A DNA stretch of 64,000 nucleotides from Pycnococcus provasolii. Taxonomy: Eukaryota; Chlorophyta; Pseudoscourfieldiophyceae; Pseudoscourfieldiales. Of the stretch, positions 37,243-47,163 are shown piece by piece. The DNA lies in the NCBI GenBank assembly GCA_049487715.1, contig CP150577.1:124001-188000 (forward strand), written 5' to 3'. The translations under genes were made by a program, and so were the position numbers. Each line of letters starts with the position of its first letter. The stretch's first letter is position 1. The notes below the pieces were generated by a model, which saw nothing but the letters and a program-made list of their open reading frames with translations, was not told the origin of the DNA and did no database searches.

Positions 37243-38487
37243 TCATTCAATACACGTGTCACTTACAAGAGACTTAGAAATGATTTCTTTTTCAAATTGA
37301 TGGTTGGCCTGGATTGCAAAAAAGTCCATGACGTTGCCAAAGTATGGCCCTTTGCCAGGAACTTCAAAATACCGCCTCCAGTGGACGCCATCAACTCGGA
37401 AAGACTTCAGGTTCTTCGATACAGACCCTGCGATGTAGACGTGATATCCAAAACTTGCTACCTTTTCAACCTCATATCGGGCTGAATTTATCACTCCCAT
37501 TGTCTCATAATTGCCATGGTGTTCCCAAATGAAAGCAGCGACTTTCCGAGTCGTGAGGAGGCGAGTCATTCCGCTTATAACGCGCAAGTCTAAACCCTCA
37601 CAGTCAATTTTGACGAAAGTAATTTCCTCAGTTCTATCGCCGAGTTCTGCGCTTACAGTCGTCACTCTAACTTTATTTTGGGAATATCCTCGCGTTCTTG
37701 AGGCAGTTGAAGAGTCATATCCTGATAAGAGGCTGAAACCACCTGATTTTGCATTGATCACTCGTTTATCAGGAACCTTGACAGTAAGCAAGCTTGGACT
37801 ATCTGAAAAACCAAGATTAAAAACCTGCAGCCGCTTAGATTGATAAGCTCTCCACGCCGCTCTATTACGGCTCAAAGTGGTTGGAATAAGGTTGAACGTC
37901 TGGGGTATTGGTTCATAAGCAAATACCTTACACCTTGTGCGCCGTGTAGCTTCGGCATAGAGCACGGCCCGTGTACCAACATTTGCTCCAATATCGGCCA
38001 CTAAACAGTCACCTTTCAGTGCAAACTTTCTCAGAAGGACATCTATCCAAAAATCGACTCGATCGCCTCCGTGACGATATGACATACCGTTACGATTAAT
38101 GTTGTTTTGGTACTTCTTGTCAACGATCACAGACTTAAGGTATTTGTCTTGATACCGCGAGCAGTTTGATCGTGAGTTATGCTCTGGCTCGATATCACAA
38201 CAGTATGGCTTCAACCACCAACACTTTGACGGGCCTACACCCCTACAGTTATCATCTATGTGAGGAACCAGCGGGATATGTTCGCACATTTTGCAAGTGG
38301 TCTGACCTTCGTTTGTGAGCGGCCCGTGTAACGTTCCCTTGTGCGCAGTCGTAGATACTACATTGTAGAAGATCGAAAGGACTGTTATGACTGCACACAG
38401 CAAGATATCGCGGAATTCACCGCAATAAAACTTGTAACTCGACTTAACGTGCTTGCAAACGACGCAGTTAGTAACCATATCACCCAT
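37243..38487 (-). CDS. Membrane-anchored FkbM-family methyltransferase
   Basis: 414 aa. Short cytoplasmic Cys-rich start, signal anchor at about residues 29-46 (ILLCAVITVLSIFYNVV), then a lumenal stem with six or more Cys (TTCKMCEHIPLVPHIDDNC). Catalytic domain: CLVADIGANVGTRAVLYAE (motif I), KVFAYEPIPQTFNLI, FNLGFSDSPSLLTV, ITFVKIDCEGLDLRVISGM (FkbM signature) and AAFIWEHHGNYET. Expected to O-methylate a sugar or other group on a glycan in the Golgi. The longest of the FkbM genes in the window and undamaged. A remnant copia RT lies downstream. Confidence 0.85.
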   Translation of the reverse strand: MGDMVTNCVVCKHVKSSYKFYCGEFRDILLCAVITVLSIFYNVVSTTAHKGTLHGPLTNEGQTTCKMCEHIPLVPHIDDNCRGVGPSKCWWLKPYCCDIEPEHNSRSNCSRYQDKYLKSVIVDKKYQNNINRNGMSYRHGGDRVDFWIDVLLRKFALKGDCLVADIGANVGTRAVLYAEATRRTRCKVFAYEPIPQTFNLIPTTLSRNRAAWRAYQSKRLQVFNLGFSDSPSLLTVKVPDKRVINAKSGGFSLLSGYDSSTASRTRGYSQNKVRVTTVSAELGDRTEEITFVKIDCEGLDLRVISGMTRLLTTRKVAAFIWEHHGNYETMGVINSARYEVEKVASFGYHVYIAGSVSKNLKSFRVDGVHWRRYFEVPGKGPYFGNVMDFFAIQANHQFEKEIISKSLVSDTCIE

Positions 38488-40205
38488 ATCACACAGAGGA
38501 AAGAAGGATATTGCTGTAATAATTGTTACTGTAATAATGACATGAACTTACAGTACACACTTAAAAAAAACAAAAGTATGTTGAGTACTGTATGGTTTCG
38601 GGGTCTCCTCGAAACCTACCCCTCACCTCCCCGAGCAGGCGAAGCAGGCACGGCTGGCTCATTCTTCTTCCCTTCCCCACTGACGGTGGCGGGTGCGTAC
38701 GCGCCGCTGTGGCGTCTGCTCCGTCGCGCGCGCTGAGGTGGCTTTCTTCTAGCTTCTTATGTTCCGTTCTATTTTAGAAGGGGCGTTTGACGCTCCCTCG
38801 GAACAACAAGAAGCACAAGAAACGGGCGTTCTGCAGCAGCAGCAACAACAATGTGAGGTGAATGTTACGGTTAACCCTAACCCTAACCCTAGTCACTGCT
38901 AGAACAGTCGCGCTGATCTCCTTATCTCATGAGCTCCTCAAACGCTAGGTTTACGCACCGGCAGGCCAGAGCTCAAACCCCGCTATCGCTCGTTTACCCC
39001 TCAACTCTTCATTCGTTCATTCGTTCATTCATTTATATAAGTTCATTTCTCCTCCCTCCATCATCACTGCCAAGGACTGGTTATTAGTGGCACACACTTC
39101 TGTGTCGCTCACCATGAGGCATATGGTGGAGGGAGGTGTGGGTATACAAAACGCACACTAGTACAGTACTGCTAGAGTTTTAGTAAGTTGTTTTGTTCTG
39201 TTCTGTTTTTGAAAAACTAGCTTTTAAAAACTAATAAATAACAAACTTCTTTTCACACACGCACATACACAGTACAAAAGAAGCGAAAGGGGAGGGGGGG
39301 GGGGGAGGGAATCGCACGTCATCATCATGGACCGAGAGTTATACAGACCTGTGTTCCTTGACGGTATACGACGACTTTTGGGACGGGTACTGCACATGTG
39401 CTACTGAGGAGAAAGAACCTTTTTTTTTGAGGACGTGTGTGTTGTGATACACTTCGACATCAGCAGGCGAACTTGATCCCTTTTCCCCACTATATGCTAT
39501 TCACTACATTCCCGGAGAATATTGAATGTTGAAATACTGTTTCGAGAAGCGGCCCACCAATCCCTACGAATCCATCATCCACCACCTCTCCGCTACTAAT
39601 CGAAAAGGGTGATGCATAAAAGGACTAGGGATGTTGAGAGTCTGTTACGCTGTGTAACATCACCGCACTGAAGGAACTTATAACGATGAAAGTGGGCAAA
39701 CATGAGAACCCCACGTCAGCATTCAAGCGCGTCGAAACCATTTTCGCAGATTTCTTTTCAGACGCTCGAGACAACATGAAGCTAGCTGATTTACTGCTAG
39801 TGGTCGAAGAATCGCACATGGAGACACAACATGGAAGGACAAAATGACAAATGTCTGTTATAATTTTGTAACATGTCTATGTCACTTAAATCCTCTTTGA
39901 GTACTGGAGCATCGTTATTCCTCGGGAATTTTCACCGTGAATCTCAGAATCTTCTGTAAACCCTTCGAGACGCCGCACAACACCCATCCGCATAGTGTCT
40001 TGCACAGCCTTGTCGACACAATATCCCGCATTGCAGTTTGTTGCCCAAATTTTCCCACGCAAATCCTTGTTCCCGCGCTAGATAAATCCAGAAAATTATG
40101 CATCGGTCTACCTAGCGGATTGCCCCACCTCGGTCTTATTTCTTCAATGACGATGAGCTTGCGATGACGGAGGGCAGGGTGTCATTTCAGAGTACAAACC
40201 TGTTA
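38488..40205. other. Repeat-rich spacer
   Basis: No supported gene. It holds a three-unit ccctaa array (38,872-38,891), a 78-bp repeat at 38,899-38,976 shared with 58,928-58,996, and the dispersed aaccccgctatcgctcgttt motif at 38,976. It also holds a diverged copy (39,000-39,600) of the non-coding repeat seen at 23,930-24,300, with g/c-rich simple sequence near 39,290. Two short frames at 39,625-39,819 and 39,937-40,167 have no recognisable domain. Confidence 0.5.
38872..38891. repeat. Interstitial telomere-like repeat, three ccctaa units
   Basis: taaccctaaccctaaccctag. The unit is TTAGGG-type, not the TTTAGGG usual in green plants. Too short to be more than an internal scrap. Confidence 0.7.
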
Positions 40206-41486
40206 TCAGAATATATTCTTCGCCACGCGGGAAATTTTAATTCCACGAGAATGTACGAGTCCGTTCTCACTCGTCATCACGCTATAAGTCGTAAGCAAAT
40301 TTTTTGTAGTCTCAAGCATTGACGGATAGCTAAAATCAACAGCTTCTGCTACTTCAATAGCAACAACATCGACCCATTGACGCGCGTATGGGTCATTCGA
40401 TATCGCAATATACAGCGGCGTTCGAGCTTGTGGACTTCGGTTATATGCGCAAACAATATGTGAATAGAGGTGTGTCCGTGTATTAAGGCTGATCCTTAAG
40501 AGGCTTACCTTGCTGTCTGGATTGACGATGCTTGTTCTCTGCGCAATACTCCAATTGCGACCTGCGTTTGCACTCCAACTCTGGTAAAGTGCTCCGTCTT
40601 TGCTTCTAAAAAGTTGAAGGAGTTGCTGACCAGGTAACTCAACCAATGCATTCTCAATGAGCCAGCCTGTATAATTACTTGTACCGGTACTTTGAATGTG
40701 GCCGTGCACGCTCCATGTGAGTCCCTGGTCGTCGGAGATGAGGACGCCTGCGGATCCACTGATCAAATGCGTTGACGACGACCCTTTGTGTGCACTTGGG
40801 CAAGTTCTCCCCGCCTCACGCCAAAAAGGCAATACCCACTCGCCGTTGCTCAGCACAACTGCCTTGTTTGCGATTACCTTAGACACTCCTCCCTCTTCTT
40901 CATAAGCGTAAATCATCTGAGGTGCTGTCCATGTATCACCCGAGTCGTCAGAGGTCACATAAAGTATGTCACCACCAGGACTGTGTCGTGGCACACCACG
41001 CCTCCTATCAAAGTACCTGCACTTGCGGTTGCTCCGAGTATAAAAAAGCCATACACGACCCGCCTCAACAAGCAAGACGGGACTCCAGACTGGAACGTTG
41101 TCTCCGGCAACTATCAACTTCAGCGATAACCAACTTCTTCCTCCGTTCAGGCTTTTTCTCCAGTAGATGGCCTGTTCATTAGATCCCTCGTATGATTTCA
41201 CCGAACCCTGAAAAGCCACGGAAATGCTTCCGTCTGGAAGTCGTTCTATGGTGGACATGTGTGCGTACGTAAGGCTGTTGCCACTTGACTGAACAAGATC
41301 ATCTCCAATATTCTTCAAGAGTGCATTAGAGTCAGTTCGAAGAACCCACTGGTATTGAACGTCACCAGTGGCTGAACTAAATCGCGGTTGCTGACTACTG
41401 AGACATATTCTCCATGTTAGGAAACAAGCTATGAAAACACACGTCAATACAGAAACACAACTTGTTTTCTGTGGGAGGGCATACAT
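40206..41486 (-). CDS. Sialidase-like (BNR/Asp-box, GH33-type) type II membrane protein
   Basis: 426 aa. Signal anchor at about residues 9-27 (CVSVLTCVFIACFLTWRI). At least four Asp-box turns are visible: SLNGGRSW, SDDSGDTW, SDDQGLTW and SANAGRNW, the beta-propeller repeats of sialidases. PDGSISVAFQGS, VWSPVLLVEAGRVWLFYTRS, WVLPFWREAG, ENALVELPGQQLLQLFRS (with the buried Glu) and DFSYPSMLET fill the positions of the propeller strands. An Arg-rich triad cannot be assigned with certainty. It may cleave a sialic-acid-like or other sugar, or act as a synthase or lectin of that fold. Neighbouring genes are all glycan-modifying. Frame intact. Confidence 0.8.
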   Translation of the reverse strand: MYALPQKTSCVSVLTCVFIACFLTWRICLSSQQPRFSSATGDVQYQWVLRTDSNALLKNIGDDLVQSSGNSLTYAHMSTIERLPDGSISVAFQGSVKSYEGSNEQAIYWRKSLNGGRSWLSLKLIVAGDNVPVWSPVLLVEAGRVWLFYTRSNRKCRYFDRRRGVPRHSPGGDILYVTSDDSGDTWTAPQMIYAYEEEGGVSKVIANKAVVLSNGEWVLPFWREAGRTCPSAHKGSSSTHLISGSAGVLISDDQGLTWSVHGHIQSTGTSNYTGWLIENALVELPGQQLLQLFRSKDGALYQSWSANAGRNWSIAQRTSIVNPDSKVSLLRISLNTRTHLYSHIVCAYNRSPQARTPLYIAISNDPYARQWVDVVAIEVAEAVDFSYPSMLETTKNLLTTYSVMTSENGLVHSRGIKISRVAKNIF

Positions 41487-41525
41487 TTCGAAGGCATTCC
41501 AATGACGAGAATAAGTTTTATAAAA

Positions 41526-41727
41526 TAAACCCGAGGACCCAACAAGACTGCCAAAAGGTCAAATGACGTGGTTACAACCCAAAATTAAATCCTGAACGGC
41601 CCCCAGCAACCCTTAGACTGGGCGGGTGGGTGGGAAAGGTTGCGCGAACAGTGCAACCAGCAGCAGGAATGGTGGTCCGAGGGCGGCCACCAAAGAACCC
41701 TAGCAGCCGAGCCAACCCGCGGCTCGG
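41526..41727 (-). mobile_element. Tyrosine-recombinase element end, fragment
   Basis: taaacccgaggacccaacaa (B2 type), ggtcaaatgacgtggttaca and the first 92 bp of the A repeat from aaaggttgcgcgaacagtgc. It stops at cgcggctcggtgaagagaat, where a copia 3' end joins. More diverged than the copies at 22.7, 47.2 and 59 kb, so older. Confidence 0.65.
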
Positions 41728-42260
41728 TGAAGAGAATCTATTATAAAAAGTAGAGATTGCAATGGGGATTTGTTGTTAAGTTTGGTTTCGGAAAAAAGTT
41801 GCCTCTCCCTAATAAAAACGTTTTCTCGACCTAACGTCGGGATTCCTAAAAGTTGCGCCACCCTTATGCCCGTTATAGCACTGCGGACAAAATAACGGGA
41901 ATCCCGACTTAAAGCGTTCCCTACCGCGCCCTCCGACCAAACACAATTCCTGGACTTACCATGCGCCATCCTTGTGGAAGGATATAAGAGTCTCCTTCAC
42001 GGCGAATTGCAGACTTAGGCACTGCGCCACGTACTTTTCGCAGGATAAGATTCTTAGACAGAATGTTTATCTTAAGGCCGGGCACGTAGAGCATAAAAAG
42101 GGACATTTCTTTTTGGACAAAGATGCAACTGGCAAATTTGTTTGCGAGCGAGCCCAGGAATTGGACGCCAAAGGACTTATGCCTGCACCACGCAATCCTG
42201 GACGCACGCAAAAGACTGACAAAGGCAAATTCAGCAAATCTTCACAAAAAGTTGAATAGA
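41728..42260 (-). pseudogene. Internally deleted copia element
   Basis: Left part (41,728-41,865) is the 3' end seen at 29,036-29,165 (IPTLGRENVFIRERQLFSET in the minus frame). Right part (about 41,921-42,211) reads FVQKEMSLFMLYVPGLKINI then LSKNLILRKVRGAVPKSAIR, the pre-integrase junction of copia proteins ('L.VPGL..NLLS'). The integrase, reverse transcriptase and most of RNase H are deleted between them. Confidence 0.65.
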
Positions 42261-42299
42261 CATTCGTTGTCAATGACCAAACGATCAGACCTCTCCACA

Positions 42300-42871
42300 A
42301 CGGGGCGTTAGGTCGGCGGAGGACAACGGGGCGATAGGTCGGCGGCGACGTGTCAGTTCGGGGATATAATTCGGGTTTAGCAGAAGTACGCGCACTTAGG
42401 TCGTGTCTCGTAGAAACACTCTCCTGTTATAGTGGGCGATTTAGTCTGCACCACTAACTGCCCCACTAATTTTTGGTCGGCAAGCCCCCGACCACTTTGG
42501 GGATCCGCACTTGGTCTTGCACCACTAGGACCATGCTAAAACAGAATTATTCCGTTCTCGTTAACAATACATATGTCCCAGGCATCAACGAAGTCGTGAG
42601 TTCAATCTGTTGTGTCTCGCTTGCTTGACTGCGCGTGCGATCTTCGCGTACCTCCGTGCGATTTTTCTCTAGATCAAGCAGTCCAGTGAGCGTCACGGAA
42701 TCAGTCCAAGGCTCACTTCCTCTGTTTTTACTTCTTCTTACTTTTGGCTTTCCTAACCTTTACAATACCTGGAACCGATTTCTTTGCTATTCTCCCGGTT
42801 TTTCTTTTGACGATTCTTCTCTCTCTTGTTTGCTTTTTTTCACATTATTTATTTCTTGCTCTTACACAGCC
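42300..42871. other. Upstream region of the DUF115-like gene
   Basis: Contains a doubled cggggcg[t/a]taggtcggcgg segment near 42,301-42,345. From 42,635 there is an open frame leading into the gene, low in conservation signals (Ser/Phe/Leu-rich), that I treat as 5' untranslated. No other feature seen. Confidence 0.35.
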
Positions 42872-43696
42872 ATGAAAAACTTACTAAAAATTTTGTTATA
42901 CGCCTGGCATGCAGTTTTTCTTGCCTTGTTTGTGAAGTCGCAGGCCTCCTTGAAGTCGCTTAGCACTCTACAATTCACGAGTGCCTCGAAGGTGAGCAAA
43001 ATCAATCAACGTTCGGTACTTCCCTTCCGCGGTATCAACAAAGGAAAAACTGCGATCGGTCTCTGTGCCGGTCCTTCTTTAGACAAGTATGTGCACAAAG
43101 ACGTTGACGAAAGAGGCGACGCGGTAATAGTGGCAGGCAACAACTTAGTCTTTAAAACTGGAATCCCGATAGATTTTTTGTTTCTAGGTGTTTATGGTCG
43201 TGGGAGGCCTGAAGGTTATGACACAAGTTATTATCCGAATAAGAAAATCATCGACAAGTATAGGTGCAAAGAGCGGAAATTTTTTGCAAAATATCGCGAC
43301 CAGCCTGATTTAGGCCCTCCGCTTCCGAAAAGAGAGAAAGAGGTTGGGCAATATGAGGTCGATACAGGAGCAAGTTTTACAGCTGATGTTGGAAACTACG
43401 CATTTGGTATGAGACAAGGCGGAACACAAATGTTTGCAGTGCTTCAATTCCTTTTGTATACTAAACCAAGACGCATAATTCTGGTGGGATGTGACGCGGC
43501 AAACACCGGTTATTCGAGACGTATTAGTTTCAAGAAAAGAGGCAAGCAAAAGTTTGAGCGCTTGACGCATGGGTGGATTCAAATGAAAAAATTTGTGGAT
43601 ATGAATTATCCGGAAATATCTTTTCATGTGCATAATCCTATCGGTCTTGTTGACATAGGTTGGAATTTGTCATATGGTAAGAGCCCCTTCCTGTAA
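42872..43696 (+). CDS. DUF115 / MptE-like, sialyltransferase-like Golgi protein
   Basis: 274 aa from the ATG at 42,872, chosen because the next 20 residues (MKNLLKILLYAWHAVFLALF) form a signal anchor. The open frame begins at 42,635. Catalytic domain: KTAIGLCAGPSLDKYVHKDV (glycine loop plus Ser), DAVIVAGNNLVFKTGIPIDF, AFGMRQGGTQMFAVLQFLLY and KPRRIILVGCDAANTGYS. The last is the 'I.LVGCD....G' strand of DUF115/MAF_flag10 and GT42-like sialyltransferase folds. Candidate role: transfer of a nonulosonic acid or similar sugar, which would suit a neighbouring sialidase-like gene. The specific substrate is inference. Confidence 0.6.
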   Translation: MKNLLKILLYAWHAVFLALFVKSQASLKSLSTLQFTSASKVSKINQRSVLPFRGINKGKTAIGLCAGPSLDKYVHKDVDERGDAVIVAGNNLVFKTGIPIDFLFLGVYGRGRPEGYDTSYYPNKKIIDKYRCKERKFFAKYRDQPDLGPPLPKREKEVGQYEVDTGASFTADVGNYAFGMRQGGTQMFAVLQFLLYTKPRRIILVGCDAANTGYSRRISFKKRGKQKFERLTHGWIQMKKFVDMNYPEISFHVHNPIGLVDIGWNLSYGKSPFL

Positions 43697-44005
43697 CGAT
43701 GGCTGATAACACTCCTTTTGGTCAACTTCACGCTCTTCACCGTTGCACGGGTGGTTACGAGGTTGTGGTGGCTTTGTGCCACTTACGGTTCACGATTAAA
43801 ACGCCGTAGTCCTGCGCAACACTAGAACCTTCTCCGCGTCTTAAAAAGTTTCGCCGGTACACGTTGATGCGGGAAGATATCGCCTTGCGTGGGCCGTCGT
43901 AAAGCGTATTATGCGCAGACGACGGACAAGAACGTAAAACTCAGCCACAGGAAATATAACAGAAGTCAGCAAAGAACGCCAAGTGTAGAAAAAAGGATGG
44001 ATGAC
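43697..44005. other. Spacer between convergent genes
   Basis: No gene or repeat seen; 3' flanks of the DUF115-like and methyltransferase genes. Confidence 0.4.
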
Positions 44006-44701
44006 TCACGCTTTTCGAAAATACCAAGAATGTTGCTTGTCAGAACGATCGCCCCTTTTAGTCACGTAAAGCCTTCCAGTCACCTGGTTTTCGGACTTCT
44101 TCTTGTTGAAAAATGAGTCAACACGTGGTTTGATGAGGCGATACTTCCCACCGTAATCGTGACCTGCAAATAACCCGCCTCTCTTAAGCTTTGGCCACCA
44201 GTTCGTTAGGTCTTTGCCACCGCTAAATCCGCTTTTTGCTGTACCATCCAAATATATGAAATCCATCGACTCGTCCACGACAATAGGCAAGGCATCGTCG
44301 AACAAAGCGCGTATTATCGTATTATTCGCACGATATCGAGAGAGCTTTTTAACTGCTATCGTGTACTCTCGGACGTCATGACTCCCTGCCGCCCAAGCAT
44401 CAATAGATGTCAAGTGTCGAAACTTACCCGACTCGAGAAGCTGTTTCGAGAAATCTCCGGTGCGAACGCCTAACTCGAGTCCTTCAGCACGTTCAGGAAG
44501 GAAGGATACGAGTTCCTCACGTCTCTCCACTATGCGCAGAGGAAAACTTGCCACAGACCTCTCGCCTAAGAGTGGTCTGGAAGTGTAGCCACCACGAGCG
44601 ACCACGCTCAACAGTAAAACCTGTAAGAGATATACAGGTATATACGTAAGCGGTGTGAAGCCGGTAAGTTTTTCGCAAAGCTGAATGTTTGTTCCCCGCA
44701 T
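44006..44701 (-). CDS. Class I SAM methyltransferase, membrane-anchored
   Basis: 231 aa. Signal anchor at about residues 17-35 (LTYIPVYLLQVLLLSVV). GLELGVRTGDFSKQLLES (motif I, E-x-G-x-x-x-G), HLTSIDAW (acidic strand 2), SMDFIYLDGTAKSGFSGGKD and LKRGGLFAGHDYGGKY follow the pattern of Methyltransf_24-type enzymes, which act on sugars and small molecules. The Asp in YLDG and the His in GHDY are typical active-site residues. Intact frame. Lies in the glycan-gene cluster, convergent with the DUF115-like gene. Confidence 0.75.
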   Translation of the reverse strand: MRGTNIQLCEKLTGFTPLTYIPVYLLQVLLLSVVARGGYTSRPLLGERSVASFPLRIVERREELVSFLPERAEGLELGVRTGDFSKQLLESGKFRHLTSIDAWAAGSHDVREYTIAVKKLSRYRANNTIIRALFDDALPIVVDESMDFIYLDGTAKSGFSGGKDLTNWWPKLKRGGLFAGHDYGGKYRLIKPRVDSFFNKKKSENQVTGRLYVTKRGDRSDKQHSWYFRKA

Positions 44702-44814
44702 TGTAATCCTGCGTATGATGCTTCAGGAGCGTCAGAATAAAATAGGGTGTAGTAATCGCACAAGCTATCTGATTGAAGAGAATAAGTGAAAAAGAAAAGA
44801 AAGGAAAAGTATGA

Positions 44815-44910
44815 CTTACATTTTCTTGCTCCCCTAGACGGTGTGGAGGAGAGTGTCCCTCAGCCAAACCCAAAGCCTGCTCAAAAATCCGATAACCTCT
44901 CCAGCCATCG
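44815..44910 (-). repeat. Inverted LTR-type scrap
   Basis: tcttgctcccctagacggtg and aacccaaagcctgctcaaaa are the reverse complement of the LTR-type repeat ends at 36,960-37,055 and 45,680-45,755. Confidence 0.55.
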
Positions 44911-45200
44911 ACGAGTACTACACTGAGCTTCTGGAGCTCGATTTCATCGAACTGGCAGACGAGACGGACCCGAGGCATGGGAGGTACGCGACAAATACAA
45001 CTGTTGCAGCCAAGAAGGACGCAGAAACTGGAGAGTGGACAGATGCGCGCATCTGTCAAGAAAGTGCTCATGAAAACCTTGCCCAATGGCTCACGGCGAG
45101 TTGTGCCAGCGCCGTCGGAGCGAGGTGAGCTAATCAAGGAGGCTCACGAGAAGTGCGGACACTTTGGCGCGCGTCGCACCTTGTGTGACGGCGTACCGGG
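44905..45200 (+). pseudogene. Ty3/gypsy-like polyprotein scraps
   Basis: TELLELDFIELADETDPRHG and NTTVAAKKDAETGEWTDARI match the start of gypsy reverse transcriptase ('..LL..G.I.......S....VV.KKD....R...DYR'). One frame later NGSRRVVPAPSERGELIKEA and HEKCGHFGARRTL match the zinc-binding H2C2 start of a gypsy integrase. About 1.5 kb of RT/RNase H that should lie between them is missing. Confidence 0.6.
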
Positions 45201-45379
45201 GTTTGATTTTTTTTGGATTAAGTTTGTATTAGTTTTTTTAACTCACGATATACTCGTGGATATTCCCTTACTTTATCTTCGTTTTTATCAAAACAATATT
45301 TTAACTTTTCAACTAGTTCATTTTCACATTCCTAGAAGAGGAGGATTGGCTCACGCCGAATCCCAACAAAGATCCTCCT

Positions 45380-45755
45380 TGCTGCGTGGTTGGTCTTTCT
45401 AGGGTTGCCAGCGGCACGACGAAAGAACGACACCTACGGAAGGGGACACCGGAACAACACTCTAAGGGAACACGACAAGGGAACACGGAGCACGCACAGC
45501 AGGGGGGATACCCCTTGAGGCACCGTCGCCTCCCCGCGTGGTGACTCACTGCGGTGCGGCTCGAGGGAAGAGGGAGAGGGAATATTGGGTTCATATTTCT
45601 TTTAATACACCCACCCACCCGCCCGGCGGGCAGCCGTCAGCTCACGTGTTCGCGCGTGAACTGACAGGCTGGAGAGGTTATCGGGTTTTTGAGCAGGCTT
45701 TGGGTTTGGCTGAGAGACACTCTCCTCCACACCGTCTAGGAGAGCAAGAAAAGAT
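45380..45755 (+). repeat. Gag-repeat leader joined to LTR-type repeat
   Basis: 45,388-45,605 is the leader found before the gag-like ORFs at 3390 and 19,558 (ttgccagcggcacgacgaa; ggttcatatttcttttaatac). At 45,606 it continues into the acccacccacccgcccggcg LTR-type repeat of 36,897. No gag ORF follows. Confidence 0.65.
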
Positions 45756-45837
45756 CGCGGACTCACCCCTCTCTCCACAGGAGGTCCTCTTGCAAGAGGT
45801 CCCGGGCCTCTTCCCCTACCACTCATGCATTCTACAC

Positions 45838-46857
45838 CTACGACGTATCCCAGGTCGTCATATTGTCTCGTGGACGGCGCAACGCTGCTCTTGCAAGACC
45901 GTTCTTTTGTCCCCGAAAGTGCATCAAGTATTCGAAGACGTTAAAAGGTGAAACGTGCCTGTAACGGGATGGCGTTAACAGGGCGTTTTGTCCTGCATTC
46001 TTGTATCGGCGAGCTTCTTTAACCCACACACCCGTGTCGTTCTTATCAACTTCACCCGCGAAAAAACCGACCGAGAGAGTAGAGTTTGATCGGAATACAT
46101 AAGTAAGAAGTGCCACGTCATTCATTGTGCGATGAAAATCAAATATTGGATCATGTTTTGGTAAACGGTAAAGTCTGCGCGGAGGTTCAAATTCAGTCTC
46201 ATACCAACTTAATATAGTACGAAATATTCTTTGTAACCTCCCACTTATCTGAAATGTCATGATTCCTGTTTCAAAGCCCCACCGGCACTTGATATCTGTT
46301 GGTTGGCACTTATCAGCATTTGTTTCGTACAAGGGAATACCACAAAAGTCGTATTGTCGAACCCAGTTTAAGAACCTGTCGTCTAAGCTTTTTTGGAATT
46401 GAACATCAGTATCAGTCCACAACACTGTGGAGTTCAAAGGCAACGCATTTAGTGCTACGTGTACGGCAAGTACCTTCAAGTATAGATTTTTGCTTCTTAG
46501 CTTGTCTTTCATCCTGCGACGAGACTTATAAAAGGCATCTACTCCACGAGTTTGCACAACAGGAAGTGATTTCACCGTGACGTTGCATGATCCAGTCGAG
46601 AAAATGTCCTCTGAATACAAGGTAAGGCAGGAGTTCAAGTTGCGCAACGAGATATTGTTAAACAAGTGTGGTGCTACACTCACCGTTCGCGGCGAGGAGG
46701 TGACGTGATAAATAGAAGTGGTACAAAGTGTCGAGCACGCAGATAAATTGTCCCACTCGCTCCAACCACGTGCCGTTTCTGTAGTGAGCAAGTACTGTAT
46801 GACAACAAGTGTGACAAACGAGTATGACGAACAGGAAGAAAACATGACGAACTGCAT
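45838..46857 (-). CDS. Glycosyltransferase with DxD motif (nucleotide-diphospho-sugar transferase type)
   Basis: 339 aa. Hydrophobic N terminus (about residues 13-25, FVTLVVIQYLL) and a lumenal domain with five or so N-x-S/T sites. LYLKVLAVHVALNALPLNST leads into VLWTDTDVQF (about 147-156), a clear DxD metal-nucleotide site. RWGFETGIMTFQIS matches the 'NTGvm.i..S' motif of GT-A sugar transferases. MNDVALLTYVF corresponds to the 'DQ..l' segment. A Golgi or secretory-pathway transferase. Donor unknown. The C-terminal tail (ARAALRRPRDNMTTWDTS) is probably variable. Intact. Confidence 0.75.
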   Translation of the reverse strand: MQFVMFSSCSSYSFVTLVVIQYLLTTETARGWSEWDNLSACSTLCTTSIYHVTSSPRTVSVAPHLFNNISLRNLNSCLTLYSEDIFSTGSCNVTVKSLPVVQTRGVDAFYKSRRRMKDKLRSKNLYLKVLAVHVALNALPLNSTVLWTDTDVQFQKSLDDRFLNWVRQYDFCGIPLYETNADKCQPTDIKCRWGFETGIMTFQISGRLQRIFRTILSWYETEFEPPRRLYRLPKHDPIFDFHRTMNDVALLTYVFRSNSTLSVGFFAGEVDKNDTGVWVKEARRYKNAGQNALLTPSRYRHVSPFNVFEYLMHFRGQKNGLARAALRRPRDNMTTWDTS

Positions 46858-47163
46858 AAATGCTGTAGTGCGGTAAGCTTGTTGGATGGTGTGGAGGGCT
46901 GTGGAGGTGTGTTTGGATGAAGAAGAAAACGCGACAAGTTACTGATAAAAAGCGGTAATAATAGGAGGTTTCCCGAGGGAAACTCACGCGGCCTCGCCCA
47001 GGGAGGAAAAACCACCCCCGGGGAGGACTTACTACAGCCACCTACGCCCCTAGCAGTTCTCCGCTTGAGGGCGGACGCCCGCGCCGTAGTATAAACGAGC
47101 GATAGCGGGGTTCCGTACATTACTCAGTGTTCTTCGCAAATTCTGTTCGGAATTACAGTTTAT
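46858..47163. other. Spacer upstream of the glycosyltransferase
   Basis: Contains gaaaaaccacccccggggag palindrome-like GC segments and, at about 47,092-47,113, an inverted copy of the dispersed 21-bp motif (taaacgagcgatagcggggtt). No gene supported. Confidence 0.4.

Noticed and set aside
38872-38891. Chromosome end
   Set aside because: Only three ccctaa units with ordinary sequence on both sides.
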